Source: Zygnema cylindricum (taxonomy: Eukaryota > Streptophyta > Zygnematophyceae > Zygnematales > Zygnemataceae). Taken from it: a DNA stretch of 64,000 nt. Numbering within the stretch: position 1 is the first letter of the stretch; every line of letters starts with the position of its first letter. The stretch is from the NCBI GenBank assembly GCA_037447655.1, contig JBBHKE010002363.1, forward strand, positions 148,488 to 212,487, given 5' to 3'. Positions 10,966-20,114 of the stretch are shown here, in pieces. The translations under genes were made by a program, and so were the position numbers. The notes under the pieces were generated by a model. The model made no database searches and was not told where the DNA came from. It worked only from the letters and a program-made list of their open reading frames with translations.

Positions 10966-11697
10966 AGTGAGGGGAGTGAGGAAGAAGGAGTCATAATCTT
11001 AGACGAGGAATTATATCTTGAAGAAGAGAAGTTCATGCAGACTATTCCTTACAAGCAAGTAGTGGGAAGTTCAATCTATTTTATGAATTGTACCCGGCCG
11101 GATTTAGCCGCAGCTGTAGGAGTGCTGAGTAGAAGTCTAAATGCTCCCACTAAGAGGGATTGGGAGGCAGCTAAGAGAGTCCTTAGATATTTGATAGGAA
11201 CTAGGGATATATGGTTGCATTTGGGTGGGGAGAATGCTGACATCACTACTTGGAGTGATGCTAGTTATGGTGATGCTCCGATGAGGAGATGTACTTCTGG
11301 ATATGTATTATATGTGGGTGATGGGGCTTGCTGTTGGAGTAGCAAACAACAAAAGGTTATTGCTCAGTCTACCATGGAGGCTGAGTATATGGCCTCTTGC
11401 TCTGCTGTAAAAGAATTAATGTGGGTCAAGTCTTTGCTTGGTGAGCTTGGTCACCTTAAAAGTGGTGTGCACAATTTTTTCTGTGATAATCAGGCAGCAA
11501 TCCCTATATCTGTCAATCCTAAACATCATTTTAAAGCCAAACACATGGACATTAGACTCAGCTTTGTTAGAGAGAGAGTAGAAAATAAAATAATCAGTTT
11601 AGAGTACCGACCAAATGACGAGATGGTAGCAGATATGATGACCAAACCAGTGCCTTCCCCTAAGCTAATTTTCTGCTGTGAGAAGTGTGGTCATAAA
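10966..11697 (+). pseudogene. Element B RNase H part of pol
   Basis: An open frame from about 11035 shows the copia RT thumb (YKQVVGSSIYFMNCTRPDLA) and RNase H: WSDASYGDAPMRRC, STMEAEYMASC, CDNQAAIPIS, HMDIRLSF and DMMTKPVPSPKL. All acidic catalytic positions expected for RNase H are present. The frame then reads through into the miniature element and stops at 11769, so its last 25 or so residues are not copia. This is the best kept RNase H in the left third, but it is orphaned from the rest of pol. Confidence 0.88.
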
Positions 11698-12112
11698 TGT
11701 GAATGTACTAACCACTGTACCACCAGCTCAGATGTTACGCTGGTGGGTCCAATTTTATATAGGTTTTAGTGTGGATATTACCACAATTCCGGGTATCGAG
11801 CGATACACTTTTCGTACGTCAACACCCCCGCTCGAGAGGTAGCCGGTCATAATTGTCCATTTAAGCCTGGTCCCTCTGGCTCTTATGCCATGTTAAGATT
11901 CCTAGAATCGGGGGATAGAATGGACGATCCCAATAAACGGATTGATGAGCCGGCCAGGATTTGAACCTAGGACCTTCACTTTAGTTGTGAATGTACTTAC
12001 CACTATACGACCAGCTCAGATGTTACGCTGGTGGGTCCAATTTTATATAGGTTTTAGTGTGGATATTACCACAATCTCGGGTATCGAGCGGTACACTTTT
12101 CGTACGTCAACA
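11698..12112 (-). mobile_element. Miniature LTR-like (TRIM-like) element with tRNA-like sequence
   Basis: Two near-identical 127-bp direct repeats (11698-11824 and 11986-12112) flank 161 bp with no coding capacity, total 415 bp, the size of a terminal-repeat retrotransposon in miniature. On the minus strand each repeat runs TGTTGACG to TTCACA. The internal part ends in purine-rich GAGCGGGGG directly before the second repeat, as a polypurine tract would. No target duplication is visible (flanks CCCTC and ATAAA) and no standard PBS is recognised, so a local tandem duplication is the alternative. Confidence 0.55.
11946..12017 (-). tRNA. tRNA-like cloverleaf (72 nt), anticodon position CTA, probably not functional
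   Basis: Reading the minus strand: 7-bp acceptor GAGCTGG/CCGGCTC with one G-U; a D arm with GTGGTA loop; a 5-bp anticodon stem TTCAC/GTGAA with 7-nt loop AACTAAA; T arm CTAGG-TTCAAAT-CCTGG; and discriminator A. The box-B sequence GGTTCAAATCC is intact. Position 33 is A rather than the near-universal T, and the anticodon would be CTA, so a translating tRNA is unlikely. The 5' half lies in the 127-bp repeat and the 3' half in the internal part. The other repeat copy carries only the 5' half. Confidence 0.65.
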
Positions 12113-12189
12113 CCCTCTTCACTCGACAACGTTCGGAAAAAGAAGAGAGAGAGAGGCCTTGGTCTAAGGCCCTAGGAAAGCATCACCCA

Positions 12190-12390
12190 ATGGCAGGCCA
12201 AGTTCACACGTGTGATATGGGGAATCAAAAGAGTGGGGCATTAATGATCCTCTTTGTCGTCACGTTGCTAAGCGCACACACATGTAAGGGGGGAGATGTA
12301 AGGGGAAGGGGGCCGGGAGGGGAGGTGAGGGGAAGGGGAGGCGATAAAATTGGTGATTATCTACAAAACCTGATTAAGGGCGTGGGGTAG
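12190..12390 (+). CDS. Short frame with secretion-signal-like N-terminus, unrecognised
   Basis: I do not recognise this 66-codon frame. It has a hydrophobic stretch (ALMILFVVTLLSAHTC) after a short polar start, then Gly/Arg-rich residues encoded by the G-rich tract. A GTAGGG donor-like site overlaps its stop, so it could be a first exon. Equally it may be a chance frame in purine-rich DNA. No neighbour supports a function. Confidence 0.18.
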   Translation: MAGQVHTCDMGNQKSGALMILFVVTLLSAHTCKGGDVRGRGPGGEVRGRGGDKIGDYLQNLIKGVG

Positions 12391-12660
12391 GGGAGAAGGG
12401 AGGGGAGGGTGAGGGGGGGAGGAAAGGGGTGGTGAAGGGGAGTTGGAGGGAGGGGGTGAGAGTCAAGGAGAGATTAACCGTCATGAGGAGTCGTAGGAAG
12501 TGGTTAAAAGAGATAATTGATAAGGAGGTAATTTGAAGGGTGGTACAAAGGAGAAAAAACAATTTTTTGAGGAAATAGTGGAGGAACAGTGAGGACTTCG
12601 AGAAGGTAAACAAATAGGGGGGGAGGGGGAGTGTAGTTGGTAGTTATTTTGGGGAGGAGG
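12285..12660 (+). repeat. G/A-rich tract with many GGGG runs
   Basis: About 370 bp almost free of pyrimidine runs, with repeated GGGG and GGGAGG blocks at about 12289-12335 and 12386-12455. Four or more G-runs lie close together, so G-quadruplex formation on the + strand is possible. No coding signal is convincing. Confidence 0.6.
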
Positions 12661-12809
12661 GGTTGTTTCAATTTTCATTTTAACGTTTTTTTTAAGTCCC
12701 ATTGTCATTCCATGACCTCCATTCGTCGTTACTTGCCATTTTTTTGACTCCGTTTTTCCCTTCCAAACTTGACTTTTATTTTTACTAACATTTTTTTCTT
12801 ATTTCTCTT

Positions 12810-13030
12810 ATGTTTCCTTTCTCTCCCTTCTCTTTCTCTCCCCGTCCTACCATTCACTGGTTTTATTCTTTCCGAATGTTCTTCCCCTCTCTAGCTCTCA
12901 TCACCTTCCCATACCTTTCACCTCTACCTTGTCTCTCTGGCCATTCCCTCTTATCTCTCTCCCTTTCGCTTTCTCCCCCCTCTCTTCCCCCCCTCGCCCC
13001 CTCCCTCGAATCACCTTCCACCACCACCAC
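12810..13030 (+). repeat. C/T-rich tract
   Basis: A pyrimidine-rich stretch (CTCTCTCC and CCCCTC runs) that mirrors the purine tract 200 bp upstream; strand bias flips near 12690. Long frames through it on both strands are low-complexity artefacts. Confidence 0.6.
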
Positions 13031-14110
13031 CTTTCTCACCCGATTCCTCTTACCTCCAGGATTGATGAATTTGTCCCTTCCGCTGGTTATCCGTGCGTAT
13101 TCTCTCCGGATATCCGAGGCATTTTCCCCTCCTCGAGCATTCTTTAAATCGCAAGAGGAATTCCTGACGGATGGTGGTGTGGAGATACCGTGTTTCCTAT
13201 GCCATATTACGATGGACATGTAGCGTTCCACCGTGTGTTTTACATTAGACAAGGTACATTCACATAGTGTACGGATATTATCTTTAGACCGTACTCAAGC
13301 ATGTGCGTCTTGGCGTTTGCTTACAGCTCGAAGCATAGCTCGCTTACGTTTTGCTTCTCGCCTGTTTCTATTCGAGAATGCTTACCATAGAGGTACCAAA
13401 CGTATGGATTTTCACTTTTTGCATTAAATTTTTAAAATTTTGAAATTTTCGTAAAATTCGTAGCTTTCGTGTACGGATTTAATGTACGAACAAAATGTAC
13501 GGAATTATCAAAAAAAGGTTAAAAGTACACCGTGAATCGCTGTTAAAATTAAGGAATCGATACACGTTCCCATGTTTTTAAGGTAGCCGCGATACTCCGT
13601 GTTCACATATTTGATGCCTGAACATGTGAGAACAGGTCACCGCAATTTTCCTTCGTCTTTATTACTTGAAATCAAATATGAATACGCTTTTCTGCGCGAC
13701 GCACTCAATCTTCCCGATCGACTCGATAATTTGACACTTATTTTGAACATCTGTACGAAATAATGAGAAATTACAGTACGAACTGACACATTTCGTACAT
13801 TACACTACCTAAAAATATTCGGCATTAGAGTAATTAACGCTACCGTAGTTTAAACAGTTCCAATATTAACGTAATTTTTTTTTTGAGTTTGGGTGAAGTT
13901 ACATTTAGGGTTGAAATTTGAAAATGTGGTTTTTTACTGCTGTATGTTTTGTTTCAGTCTTTCAGACAATGCTGTATCAAAACATTTTTTTCTGTTAGAA
14001 AAACTAAGTTAGGGTAAGGTTCCATTAGAGAAAAATGCCGTTGTTTACTGAAAACCGTACTCTTTCGTACAGTACCGTACAAAAAAAATAAAATGTCAGA
14101 AAAACAAGCG
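13031..14110. other. Non-coding stretch, nothing recognised
   Basis: AT-rich sequence with scattered GTAC and CGTA motifs. A 64-codon frame at 13233-13427 has no recognisable domain. No RNA gene or transposon end seen. Confidence 0.4.
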
Positions 14111-14268
14111 TACTGAATAAGGGATTTGATTGGCCACGTTTATGGGCGTAAACGTACACCGTCGGATGCATAATCGGATACGACAAATGTATTGAATGAG
14201 GGATTTGATTCTCCACGTTTATGGGCGTAAACGTACACCGTCGGATGCATAATCGGATACGCCATTGT
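14111..14268 (+). repeat. Tandem duplication, 79-bp period
   Basis: Two units starting TACTGAATAAGGGATTTGATT (14111) and TATTGAATGAGGGATTTGATT (14190). Each contains the inverted repeat ACGTTTA-TGGGCG-TAAACGT followed by ACCGTCGGATGCATAATCGG. Confidence 0.85.
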
Positions 14269-14473
14269 CTGACACTTTCAGTTCGCAACAAGTGACCCGG
14301 AGTACATCAATTCTTAGCGCCTGAACGAATAGCATCGTGCCTCGTGGAAAAGTAAACAAATATCCACGACGACCACGCACTAGGTGGGTACACGTCGTAT
14401 ATGACATGTGCCTCCCGCCAGGGAGGATGGGAGGCCACCCAAATCCGCAAGAAAATCTTTGACGGAGGATATT
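14202..14473 (+). repeat. Diverged direct repeat, copy 1
   Basis: About 272 bp from GATTTGATTCTCC to GACGGAGGATAT; pairs with 14805-15078. Shared landmarks are ACCGTCGGATG, CAACAAGTG, GAACGAATAGCAT and GCCTCGTGGAAAAG. Confidence 0.8.
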
Positions 14474-14804
14474 GTTTCATGCGTCTGTTGCCATCCACTA
14501 ACCATTTTGACATTTTTGTACGCTTTTACAAATCTTAAGTTTCGTCTGTCCGTACAGATTTTATTCAATGCGTCGTACGAGTCACTTCTTACATTCGCTG
14601 GTACAAATATGTGGTCACAATTTGCTGTCACAGATTCTTTAAAGATTTCCAGAATCGTATTAATATATTACGTGGACCAATAAAATTTTATCACGCAAAT
14701 AAAGTGTCGGTTACTGACCCGACACAATGGAACGATAGCTTCAGTAAACGAATTTTTGACGTTTATTGAGACCGCCTAATGGAACAACGCTCTTAACGGA
14801 TGAC

Positions 14805-15078
14805 CGATTTCATTCTCCAAGGTTATGGGCGGAAACCTTGACCGTCGGATGAAAAATCGGATACGCCGTCGGCAAAACCTTTCAGTTTGCAACAAGTGGC
14901 ATGAAAGAGCTCAATTCTAGGAGCTTGAACGAATAGCATTGCGCCTCGTGGAAAAGCAAATAAATATCCGCGACAAGCGCGCGATTATGTGGCTACATGT
15001 AGTAGAGGCAATGTGCTTTCCGCCAGCGTGGATGCAAAGCTAGCGGAAGCCGCGGGAAATTTTTTGACGGAAGATATA
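14805..15078 (+). repeat. Diverged direct repeat, copy 2
   Basis: About 274 bp, roughly three-quarters identical by eye to 14202-14473. The small inverted repeat near its start has changed arms (CAAGGTT and AACCTTG) but still pairs over 7 bp. Confidence 0.8.
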
Positions 15079-16030
15079 CTAAAAAATCGGTACTTTTATT
15101 CATGGGCGTATGTCCTAAGTTGTTGTAGTACTTTTGATTAAATGTTTTTTATTTTTTATTTTGTTATGAAGTCAAAGTCGGTCAACGCATTTTAAAAAAA
15201 TTGCATGTGTTCCGTGCGCATATATCATTATTTTTTCGACGTTTCATGCGTGCGTTTAAAACGCTTGGTACCTCTATGATGCTAACTTGTCTGCGAGATT
15301 AAACTTATCATAATTGTCGTTTTGTGCATGTGTTGACAGTTCCATCGCCACCACCCCCAAGTACCCCTCCTCCCCCAAGTTCCCCCCCTCCCCCCGCATG
15401 TGTATTTTATTCGTACTTGAACTTCACTACATTCGTTCCTTTGCATTTTTATTTGTAAATTTTGGCTTTAAAGTTTTCCTTTAGATTTACTTCTTAAAAT
15501 TGCTAATGGACATGACAAATAATATTTAACACGACAACCTCCTCCTTCTCCTGCAACTACCGCTACCCCTCCTCTCTCCTCCTTTTTCCCTCCTCCCTCA
15601 ATCTTTCAAACTTTCTCAAATACCACACTATTGAATGGACCTTGTCTTTCTTCACATCCGTTTTTCAAAACATTGCAGGAATTGTGTTTTTTTTCCATTT
15701 CTTTTATTTCCATGCGAACAAAATGTAGACACGAGCTTTTTGTGTTACTGTACCTATAATTGACACAAAAATTGAAATTCACATACACATTCTGGGAACT
15801 TTCTATTTTTGTGTTTCAAAATAACCAAAAAAATTATACGCTTTCTATGAATTCCGAATCACAAAGAGTCAATGAGGAATGCCTCGTAATGGTACCTCAA
15901 CCCTAGAAAAATCTAAAAAAGACTGAAAATCCCTACAAAAAAATTGCAAATAATTAATTAGAAACCCTAAGCAGTGTAAAATCCCAAAAAAATCCATAAA
16001 TAAGCCCTTTTTTTTCTGTTGTAAACCCCA
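15079..16030. other. Non-coding AT-rich stretch with C-rich patches
   Basis: C-rich patches at about 15345-15400 and 15535-15600, then A-rich sequence with oligo-A runs. No frame, RNA gene or transposon terminus recognised. Confidence 0.4.
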
Positions 16031-16237
16031 GGGGGCGGAACTACCATTGCCATAATAGGAAGAGTATTCGGAGGGGTTATCATCTTGTTGCTTATTGGAG
16101 GTCTAATTCTTTTTTTCTACTTCAGAAATAAAAATAAAGAAAATGGTTTTTCAAACCTTACGTTGAACCTGCTGAGAAACCTCGGACTTTGTAGATCATT
16201 CTTATACCACAAAGTATTTCACATCATTGAGGTTTGA
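16031..16237 (+). CDS. Possible exon encoding a single transmembrane helix
   Basis: I cannot name the gene. A T-rich run ending in CCCCAG (16009-16030) looks like a 3' splice site. The frame starting at 16031 then reads a Gly-rich lead, the hydrophobic run VIILLLIGGLILFFYF, and a basic stop-transfer patch RNKNK. This order (Gly spacer, helix, basic patch) resembles the membrane exon of plant receptor-like kinases. The frame ends at a TGA at about 16235-16237 and has no ATG, so it would be an internal or last exon. No kinase or ectodomain exon is seen nearby. It may be a gene relic or chance. Confidence 0.3.
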   Translation, partial: GGGTTIAIIGRVFGGVIILLLIGGLILFFYFRNKNKENGFSNLTLNLLRNLGLCRSFLYHKVFHIIEV

Positions 16238-16398
16238 GAATAGATTCACTTCTAAATGTTTTATTAGGTTGCAGGTTATTATCACTTTTTCGGACTTTGT
16301 AGATCATTCTTATACCACAGAGTATTTCACATCATTGAGGTTTGAGAATAGATTCACTTCTAAATGTTTTATTAGGTTGCAGGTTATTATCACTTCTT
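16183..16398 (+). repeat. 108-bp tandem duplication
   Basis: CGGACTTTGTAGATCATTC begins at 16183 and again at 16291, and the two units are nearly identical. Copy 1 contains the end of the possible membrane exon, so the duplication also copies its stop region. Confidence 0.9.
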
Positions 16399-17702
16399 AA
16401 AATTGAAGACTTAAATGATAAAATGACAAGATTAATGGCAATTTGTATGTTTTTTGAGATAAAAAAAAAAGATAAAAAAGTTAAATTTTCTGTAACCGAT
16501 TTCTGTTTCTTTTTGTGCCAAAAATCCAAAATGTGAGCATAGCTTTGCAACTATACCTAGAATTTTGCAATATTAAATTGGACTTTTTATACTAGATATT
16601 GCGATCCTAGTTGGAATTTTGCAACCCGAGATTAAATTCAGTAATTCTTACATTAACTTTACAATTCTAAGTTGTTTTTTGCAGGTATCGTACAATTAAC
16701 CGCTTCAAAGTAAATGGAAGAATCATGTGTTTTGCAAAATAATTCGAGGAATTTTTTGGCAGCTGGTTGTTGTTTGTTAAGGGTAATTTAGTGTTGTGTT
16801 ATTTTCTCATTGACTCATTTCGTCCACTTTAAATCTGCTAGTCCGTATTCCACTTGTTTAGTACGCTCTCCAGCCATTACGTTTTGTCCTTTGTCCATTA
16901 CTATTTCTTCTATGGCGTCGGTTACATTTGTCCCGTAGATTTTGTCTTTACTTACTTTCGTAGTTAGCCGCCCAAATCTTGCTTTATGTAATGACTTACA
17001 TTTATTGATCCCAGTTATTAGTATTTTTGACATTGTATGAATGTACTCTTTTCCTTAAATGAAAATCAATCTATAAATGGAAACCCAAATGCATTGATTT
17101 ACTCTGTCAACCACCTCCAATAATATTAAATGATGTGTATAGTTGATCTATTCATTAAGAACATTTTTGGCAAATGTTTGTAATGACCACAACACTTATG
17201 GGGTAGGCTTACCATGTTTTTTTTAAGATAATGTTTCCAAATTTTTATTTTATTTAATGTCATCATGTTAGAATGACAAGCTATTTTCTTTTACCAATTT
17301 GCAAAAACTTATTTGTTATTCCTTGATCCTTTATATTTAACACCTTTGTCCGAAATTATATCTATTTCTTTCTTTTCCGAAAGAGAACACAAAGTAATGT
17401 CGCAGAAGCACTCAAAATAGACACATTTACATCACGTTGAAGAAGAAAGATTTCAAAGAAAAAATTCTCCCATTATAAAATACCAGAATCATATACTATT
17501 TCTTCATTCCTTTCACTTTATAAACTAACTTCTCTCACATAACAAAAAAATGCATTCTGCTACAACATCCATTTTTTAACAAACCAATAAATGGCACATT
17601 TTTCTATCCTCTCCCCCCTCCCCCTCCCTCCCCCTCCCTCCCCTACCCCTCCCACACCCCTTCCCCCTCCCCAAGTCCATATATGGCACATTTTTCTTTC
17701 CT
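16399..17702. other. AT-rich stretch, nothing recognised
   Basis: Scattered short frames only. A 72-codon minus frame at 16815-17033 has no motif I know. A C-rich patch at about 17609-17675 is low complexity, and TGGCACATTTTTCT occurs twice (about 17591 and 17684). Confidence 0.4.
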
Positions 17703-17996
17703 CTCCTGTCGAGCATGCCTGAGTAACGTGAGGGAAGGGCCCACAGCCGAGTCGTCGGCATCGGAGTCCTGCAAATAACCCCCAAATACGATTGCTTCCC
17801 AGAATGATGATCATGCCCAATGCTGCCCACATCCCTCCCATAGATATGCACGCAAAATATGAGAGACGCTCGGACAGAGAAAAGGAATGAGTGTATGGGA
17901 AGGCGAAAGGAATCCCCTCCCCCTTCTTTTCCCCCACCTGGCCGGGGAAAGGGTTTGGGGTCTCGTTAGTGGGATGATATCCCAATTTTAAACACA
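17703..17996. repeat. Fragment of gypsy-type LTR (end S)
   Basis: About 294 bp nearly identical to about 24395-24684 in the same orientation, from GAGC(A/G)TGCCTGAG to the palindrome GGGATGATATCCC. Similarity stops abruptly at 17703 on the left and just after the palindrome on the right, where the gag fragment begins. Confidence 0.85.
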
Positions 17997-18005
17997 AGAC
18001 CTAAT

Positions 18006-19835
18006 GTGAAGGGTTTAGGTGCAGATTTACCTTCTGGACTCCCTCCGGCTCTTCGGGGAGAGACTACCTTTGTCTTGGTGGAGGTGTCTACTGCCGTGGA
18101 GGCTTTTTTGGAGTTACGACCTGACGAGAGGATTCACATTCCGTTGAGGAAGCCAACGCCTCCTTCCAATTCTCCCAGAGGATCTTCGGAGCTCCCACCT
18201 TCTCCTCCTCCGCCTTATTCCTCTCACTCCGCGAGACCCACCACAGAGCCCCGAGAGTGTCCCGCCTCCTCTCCTTCGCCATCCGTTTCTTGTGCTGCAT
18301 CTATCCGTGGGTCCCCTAGTCCGCGTATGTTACCCTACAAATATGACGTACCCGCCTATTCACCTCCTCACCGACGCTCTCCTTCCTCCAGCTCCGGAAC
18401 TCCACCTCTCGAGACCTCTAGGAGGCGAGCCAAGAGACAGACACCTTTTCCCACCAGGGCTATGCAGTCTCCGTCTCCATCTCCTTCCCCGTCTCCGCCA
18501 CCGGCCATCCCACAAAAGCATTTGAACAAGCCTCGTCTCCACATTCTTTCGGTGGAAACCGTGCTCCAAAAGGCACAATATTCTTCTGGATATAGAGGAG
18601 TAGTGGGGAACATCCTTCCTCCAACCATATTTTTAAGCTCAAGTACTTCCTCTGTGGGAGGGGGATTCACACCTCTCAAGCCGCACCTTCTACCAGCAGA
18701 GGACTCGGTTCCGGGCCCGAGGAAGAGGATACCGGAGTCATCTCGCTAGCTCACTTTCTAAGCCCCACCGGGCCTTCCTCTTCCCCTTTCACCAATTATG
18801 GAGAGGAAGAAAAAGAAATGGGGGATATCCGGATCTTTACAGGAGATACCTCGGGGATCACATTTTTCAGATTTTGAGTTGTTGTGGAAATCTTTCACAC
18901 AATCCGAAATCAATAAGTACTGGGGAGGAGCCATCCCGGATGACTTCGAAAACACCCTCTTTCCCATGATGGTCAACTACCTTTCTGGAGAGGCGTTGGC
19001 GGATTAAAACCAGCGTCAACCTCTTTTGATGTCTCCTAGCATCAACATCTCGGATCCCGCCTTTGATGCTGCAGTTTTACAAGCTGAGGCTAACTTGGCT
19101 GCGGCGGCCACAACTCTTGTGACGGCTACCTTCACACAGGACATGAAACTATAGGCACAGGGTATCGCCTATGTTAACCAGCTGCAAGTAATCCAGGCAG
19201 CCCAGGCAGCAATTCGCATGGTGGCCAATCCCAACCCTTCTACAACCCTACTTAACATCTAGAGACTCCTTTACATGGAGATGAATGAGTTTGCAATCAA
19301 GGAATTGACGAAATTCCGATGTTTGAATAACGAGACTCCGCAGACCCTCTTTAATCGACTCTCCAGCCTTTGTTAGAAGACAAAGCTGTCCACTATTGAT
19401 CTTTCGACGATGGCCACCAAATATTTCATCGCCGTCCGTAATTCATTCGGGCCAATTGGGCAGACTGCTCTAAACAATTGGATTGCCGGACAGGCAAATC
19501 AGGACATTAATCCCTCAGTCAAGGAAACTTTGCTGGTGGCGATGAAGTTGTACGACCACTTCGTCCACAGTGTGGCAAGGGAGAAAGCCGTGACCGGCAA
19601 GTCCCTCGCTAATTTTGCAAGATTCTCCTTGGAAACCTCCTAGAGTGAGGAGGAGAAATCTGAACTTCAAGCTTTCGGAAGCTCAAAGGGAAGCAAGTGG
19701 ATGAGAGCGGGTCACAGCCTGCAATCAGAGTAGACGAAAGAGTTTTTCTTAAAAATTGCTTCCTCTACGGAAAGTTGATCACACTTGTTCCCTCAAAACC
19801 CACTGTCTTGATCCAAGGGGTTTCAGTTTACTCAG
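18006..19835 (+). pseudogene. Gag-like module of a gypsy-type element (broken)
   Basis: The first part (18006-18749) is Pro/Ser-rich low complexity. After a stop, frames around 18798-19005 and 19410-19640 read like a capsid: FELLWKSFTQSEINKYWGG, a stretch with MNEFAIKELTKF near 19280, then STMATKYFIAVRNS and LARFSLE-like helices. Stops at about 18747, 19005, 19153, 19260, 19373 and 19641 disrupt it. No ATG opens the frame; it is open upstream to about 17970 within the LTR-like repeat. No protease, RT or integrase follows. Assignment as gag rests on context and helical composition. Confidence 0.55.
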
Positions 19836-19838
19836 CGA

Positions 19839-20114
19839 TGGTCACTCCAAAGCAAAGAGAACTCCAGATGAAGACACAAATGCACTACCACGTACAAATA
19901 TATAGGTAATAGGATTAGCTTTCTAGATTTAACAATATCACCTTGCCCCAGAAAAGAGAATAAATGAAAGAGCATGTGAAAAATATTAATGCAAGCTTAA
20001 CATACCCCAGCAATAAACGATGACAATGAGAGAAAAAGGCGACCCCTTTCCAGGTAGTATCGTAAATAGGTATGGTGCGCCTTGAACCTCCGGGGTCCGC
20101 AGCTCGGAACCGAC
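19839..20114. repeat. Fragment of gypsy-type LTR (end R)
   Basis: TGGTCACTCCAAAGC to GGAACCGAC, matching 23299-23577 in the same orientation with a few differences. It is cut by copia C's 5' LTR at 20115. Together with 17703-17996 it brackets the gag module. Confidence 0.88.

Larger units (their letters stand above)
5295..11697 (+). mobile_element. Ty1/copia retrotransposon B, 3' end lost, carrying a solo LTR
   Basis: 5' LTR, PBS, gag, protease, integrase, RT and RNase H follow in copia order. A solo LTR is inserted in the RT-RNase H junction. The right end stops in the last codons of pol (after GTGTGGTCATAAA) where a 415-bp miniature LTR-like element begins. No polypurine tract or 3' LTR remains, so the target duplication cannot be tested. 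Left flank is TATAC (5290-5294). Confidence 0.93.

Noticed and set aside
11946-12017. Working amber-suppressor tRNA gene (anticodon CTA)
   Set aside because: Position 33 is A instead of T, no T-run terminator follows directly, and half of the structure is duplicated as part of a 127-bp repeat; kept only as a tRNA-like sequence.
12810-13252. Protein-coding gene on either strand in the pyrimidine tract
   Set aside because: Long frames on both strands arise from CT/GA low complexity, with Ser/Pro/Leu or Arg/Glu/Gly bias and no domain.
15895-15990. Interstitial telomere repeats (AACCCTA words)
   Set aside because: Only isolated copies within A-rich DNA, no tandem array.
18088-18679. Minus-strand frames opposite the Pro/Ser-rich gag
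   Set aside because: Complement of a biased coding sequence; the plus strand leads into the capsid-like helices.
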